Origin: Bermanella sp034110565 | Lineage (GTDB): Bacteria > Pseudomonadota > Gammaproteobacteria > Pseudomonadales > Oceanobacteraceae | DNA: 44,397 bases | Assembly: GCA_034110565.1 (NCBI GenBank) | Contig: JAWUYY010000007.1 | Coordinates: 1 to 44,397, forward strand | Reading direction: 5' to 3' | Shown here: positions 42,049-44,397 of the stretch, piece after piece | Layout: the number at the start of each line of letters is the position of its first letter | How positions within the stretch are numbered: the first letter of the stretch is position 1 | Notes under the pieces: model-generated | Database searches by the model: none | Told to the model about the DNA's origin: nothing | What the model saw: the letters and a program-made list of their open reading frames with translations, nothing else | Made by a program: the position numbers and the translations under genes

Positions 42049-43197
42049 ATGAAGCACTTACCAGGTATCAAACAACAACTAACCACACTTCTGTCACTGC
42101 CCAGTATTTCCAGTACGCTGGACGAATACGACATGAGCAATAAAGCCGTGATTGACCAGCTTGCTTCTTGGTGTGAAACATTAGGCTTTAAGGTGGATAT
42201 TCAGTGCGTGGATAAAGCACGCGAAAAATATAATCTGCTGGCCACACTTGGCAAAGGTCCTGGGGGGTTAATTTTATCAGGCCACACCGACACCGTACCG
42301 TGTAACATTGAAAAATGGCAAAGTGACCCCTTTACCCTAACCGATAAAGACAATCGGTTTTATGGCTTAGGTTCCTGCGACATGAAGGGCTTTTTTGCAT
42401 TGGCCCTTGCAGCCGTTGCAACAGTCGATGTTGCAAAGTTAAAAGCCCCTATTTTTATTTTGGCCACCGCCGATGAAGAAACCAGCATGACCGGCGCGCG
42501 AGCCCTAGCCACCTTGGGTTTACCTAAGGCACGGGCCGCCATTATTGGCGAACCCACAGGTTTAAAACCCATTAACATGCACAAAGGCATCTTAATGGAA
42601 GGCATCAAAATTACCGGACAAGCAGGTCACAGCTCAGACCCAAGCTTAGGTAATAACGCCATGGATGCCATGCACACCGTTATAGGTGATCTCATGGTGT
42701 TTCGTGAAGAGCTCAAACAAACCTACAAACACACCGCGTTTAGTGTACCTAGCCCAACCCTAAACCTTGGCTGCATTCATGGTGGCGACAATCCCAACCG
42801 TATTTGCGGCCAATGTGAACTGCACTTTGATTTACGCACCATACCCGGCATGAGTAGCGACGCCTTACGCCAACAAATTCGCAGCCGCTTAGATAACATT
42901 GCCCAGCAAAGCAAAACCAAAATTGAATTTTACAGCTTGTTTGATGGCGTCGAAGCCTTTGCCAGCGGCGAACACAGCGAGCTAGTCGCCCTTGCTGAGA
43001 AGCTATCTGGCCATGGCGCAGAAGCCGTCGCGTTCGCAACCGAAGCACCGTTTTTAGCCGCCGCCAATATCGACACTCTTGTTATGGGTGCTGGTTCTAT
43101 TGATCAAGCACACCAACCCGATGAGTATTTAGCCCATGATCAAATACAACCCATGGTGAAATACATCGAACAATTTATTAAACATTATTGTTTGTAA
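42049..43197 (+). CDS. argE: acetylornithine deacetylase
   Basis: ArgE removes acetate from N-acetylornithine in arginine synthesis. The M20 metallopeptidase fold is visible: LILSGHTDTVP (metal His and Asp, about 75-85), FYGLGSCDMKGFFAL (about 103-117, metal Asp), ATADEETSMTGA (catalytic Glu), IIGEPTG and the last metal-ligand region near AGSIDQAHQPDEYL. The 382 residues match the family. The next gene, argA, follows after 52 bp in the same direction, so the pair looks like an arg unit. Confidence 0.95.
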   Translation: MKHLPGIKQQLTTLLSLPSISSTLDEYDMSNKAVIDQLASWCETLGFKVDIQCVDKAREKYNLLATLGKGPGGLILSGHTDTVPCNIEKWQSDPFTLTDKDNRFYGLGSCDMKGFFALALAAVATVDVAKLKAPIFILATADEETSMTGARALATLGLPKARAAIIGEPTGLKPINMHKGILMEGIKITGQAGHSSDPSLGNNAMDAMHTVIGDLMVFREELKQTYKHTAFSVPSPTLNLGCIHGGDNPNRICGQCELHFDLRTIPGMSSDALRQQIRSRLDNIAQQSKTKIEFYSLFDGVEAFASGEHSELVALAEKLSGHGAEAVAFATEAPFLAAANIDTLVMGAGSIDQAHQPDEYLAHDQIQPMVKYIEQFIKHYCL

Positions 43198-43249
43198 CGC
43201 CTAAAAGCCATTACACTGAACCCGATTAACAAATAAAAGATAAAACACA

Positions 43250-44397
43250 GTGCCTAACTCTATCGACCAATACGTCAACTGGTTTAGACAAAGCTCCCCC
43301 TATATCAATGCACACAGGGGCAAAACCTTTGTCATCATGCTAGGGGGTGAAACCCTTGCCCATGAGCAGTTTCAACACATCATTCACGATATCGCCTTAC
43401 TTAATAGCCTTGGCGTGCGATTGGTATTGGTGCATGGTGCACGACCACAAATCGACGAACTGTGTGAATTAAAAAAGCAAGACGCCACGTTTGCCGATAA
43501 CAAACGCATCACAGACAAGCCCATGCTTGTCACCGTTCAACAAGCGGTCGGTCAATTACGTTCACAAATTGAAGCCTTACTCACGACCGGCATGAGTAAC
43601 AGCCCCATGCATGGTGCCGATATTCGTGTTGTGGGTGGTAACTTTGTTATCGCCAAACCCATAGGCGTAATTGATGGCGTTGATTTTGCCCATACCGGTG
43701 AAGTACGCAAAATCGACGCGCGTGCCATTAATAAAGTGCTCGATAACAACGCTATCGCCCTTTTAAACTGCTTAGGTTACAGCCGCACCGGCGAAACCTT
43801 TAATCTAGCGGTTGAAGACGTAGCCACCGAAACAGCCATCGCATTGCAAGCCGATAAACTTATTTTATTCGGTGAAAACAACTGCATTAAGCGCAATGGC
43901 CAATTAATTAAAGAAGTCATTACCAGCGACATTCCGGAATTACTCGCACAAGGTTTAAGCACCGAACAAACCGTGCAACTTAACGCAGCAAGCGCTGCCG
44001 TTAGTGGCGGCGTGAAACGCTGCCAACTGATTCAACACACCAAAGATGGTGCGTTATTAACAGAACTATTCACCCTTGATGGCAGTGGCACATTAGTGAG
44101 CCAGCATCATCAAGAGCAATTGCGTACCGCGCGCATGGAAGACGTCATGGGCATTTTGGATTTACTCAGCCCACTGGAAGAAAAAGGCATCTTGGTGCGC
44201 CGCTCACGCAAGGTATTAGAAACTGAGATTGATCGCTTTCGCGTGCTGGTTAAAGACGGCATGGTATTAGGTTGTGCGGCTCTTTACCCATATGGCGAAG
44301 ACATGGCAGAGCTGGCGTGTGTGGCCATACATGATGAATATCGTCGTGGCCAACGGGGCGACCGTTTATTAAACACGCTGGTTAGTGAAGCGAAAAA
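43250..44397 (+). CDS. argA: N-acetylglutamate synthase, truncated by window edge
   Basis: The GTG at 43250 begins PNSIDQYVNWFRQSSPYINA, the classical ArgA N-terminus. The amino-acid-kinase-like domain shows VIMLGGETLAHEQF, LVLVHGARPQID, GMSNSPMHGADIRVVGGNF and LLNCLGYSRTGETFNL. The GNAT domain begins at about 300 and shows GCAALYPYGEDMAELACVAI and DEYRRGQRGDRLL, the acetyl-CoA loop. The stop codon lies beyond the window. It catalyses the first step of arginine synthesis and is normally inhibited by arginine. It is paired with argE. Confidence 0.95.
   Translation, partial: MPNSIDQYVNWFRQSSPYINAHRGKTFVIMLGGETLAHEQFQHIIHDIALLNSLGVRLVLVHGARPQIDELCELKKQDATFADNKRITDKPMLVTVQQAVGQLRSQIEALLTTGMSNSPMHGADIRVVGGNFVIAKPIGVIDGVDFAHTGEVRKIDARAINKVLDNNAIALLNCLGYSRTGETFNLAVEDVATETAIALQADKLILFGENNCIKRNGQLIKEVITSDIPELLAQGLSTEQTVQLNAASAAVSGGVKRCQLIQHTKDGALLTELFTLDGSGTLVSQHHQEQLRTARMEDVMGILDLLSPLEEKGILVRRSRKVLETEIDRFRVLVKDGMVLGCAALYPYGEDMAELACVAIHDEYRRGQRGDRLLNTLVSEAK

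Noticed and set aside
1..44397. CRISPR arrays, tRNA or rRNA genes, insertion sequences, prophage
   Set aside because: No regularly spaced repeats, cloverleaf-like sequences, transposase or integrase motifs were seen on either strand.

Overview
The window looks like chromosomal DNA of a marine gammaproteobacterium of the Oceanospirillales type (hydrocarbon degraders in the Bermanella / Oleispira / Thalassolituus range). This is an inference from gene content: AlkB alkane hydroxylase, ModF-type double ABC protein, YeeN-type YebC protein, type II IlvE, cytochrome bd with CydP and CydX, and an argE-argA pair. The DNA is moderately AT-rich and looks even throughout. I see no tRNA, rRNA, CRISPR array, insertion sequence, integrase or prophage. 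About forty protein genes are supported. Two run off the window: an AztD-like lipoprotein on the left and argA on the right.

Layout. 1-1265: leftward metal-related genes (acidic/His-rich lipoprotein, small His-containing membrane protein). 1563-4653: MFS drug exporter, GNAT acetyltransferase, K+ channel. 4867-8842: glnE and ilvE. 8925-11286: leftward DUF1330, Trp-rich protein, diguanylate cyclase and a METTL7-like methyltransferase. 11438-13418: an old-yellow-enzyme gene and a TetR repressor, each preceded by the same operator-like sequence (nemRA-like). 13595-15962: PhoD phosphatase and Dps. 16232-18260: an unusual AAA-type ATPase with a broken Walker A, directly upstream of an MscS channel. 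18262-20555: a coupled methyltransferase / FAD oxidoreductase pair. 20742-22560: an unrecognised membrane protein, HIT hydrolase and lipoprotein. 22561-26623: a complete cytochrome bd operon headed by a GbsR/MarR regulator with a perfect inverted-repeat operator. 26909-31351: YebC, SQR-like flavoprotein, ICMT-like methyltransferase, DUF2164 protein, ModF. 31409-35256: a membrane EAL phosphodiesterase and alkB. 35257-35766: about 500 bp with no large gene but with a tandem repeat, a terminator and up to three tiny ORFs. 35782-38633: yfcH-like epimerase, rsgA, DnaQ-fold exonuclease. 38718-44397: GspE/PilB-like ATPase, YgiF-like triphosphatase, argE, argA.

Themes: nitrogen and amino-acid metabolism (glnE, ilvE, argE, argA); membrane physiology and stress (K+ channel, MscS module, Dps, cytochrome bd, SQR-like protein); electrophile and hydrocarbon metabolism (OYE/TetR, alkB); c-di-GMP signalling (one cyclase, one phosphodiesterase). 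The best candidates for undescribed biology are the degenerate-ATPase/MscS module with its promoter motif shared with the 264-residue membrane protein, the tiny ORFs after alkB, the mutually exclusive hairpins in the rsgA leader, and the GbsR-type operator controlling cytochrome bd.
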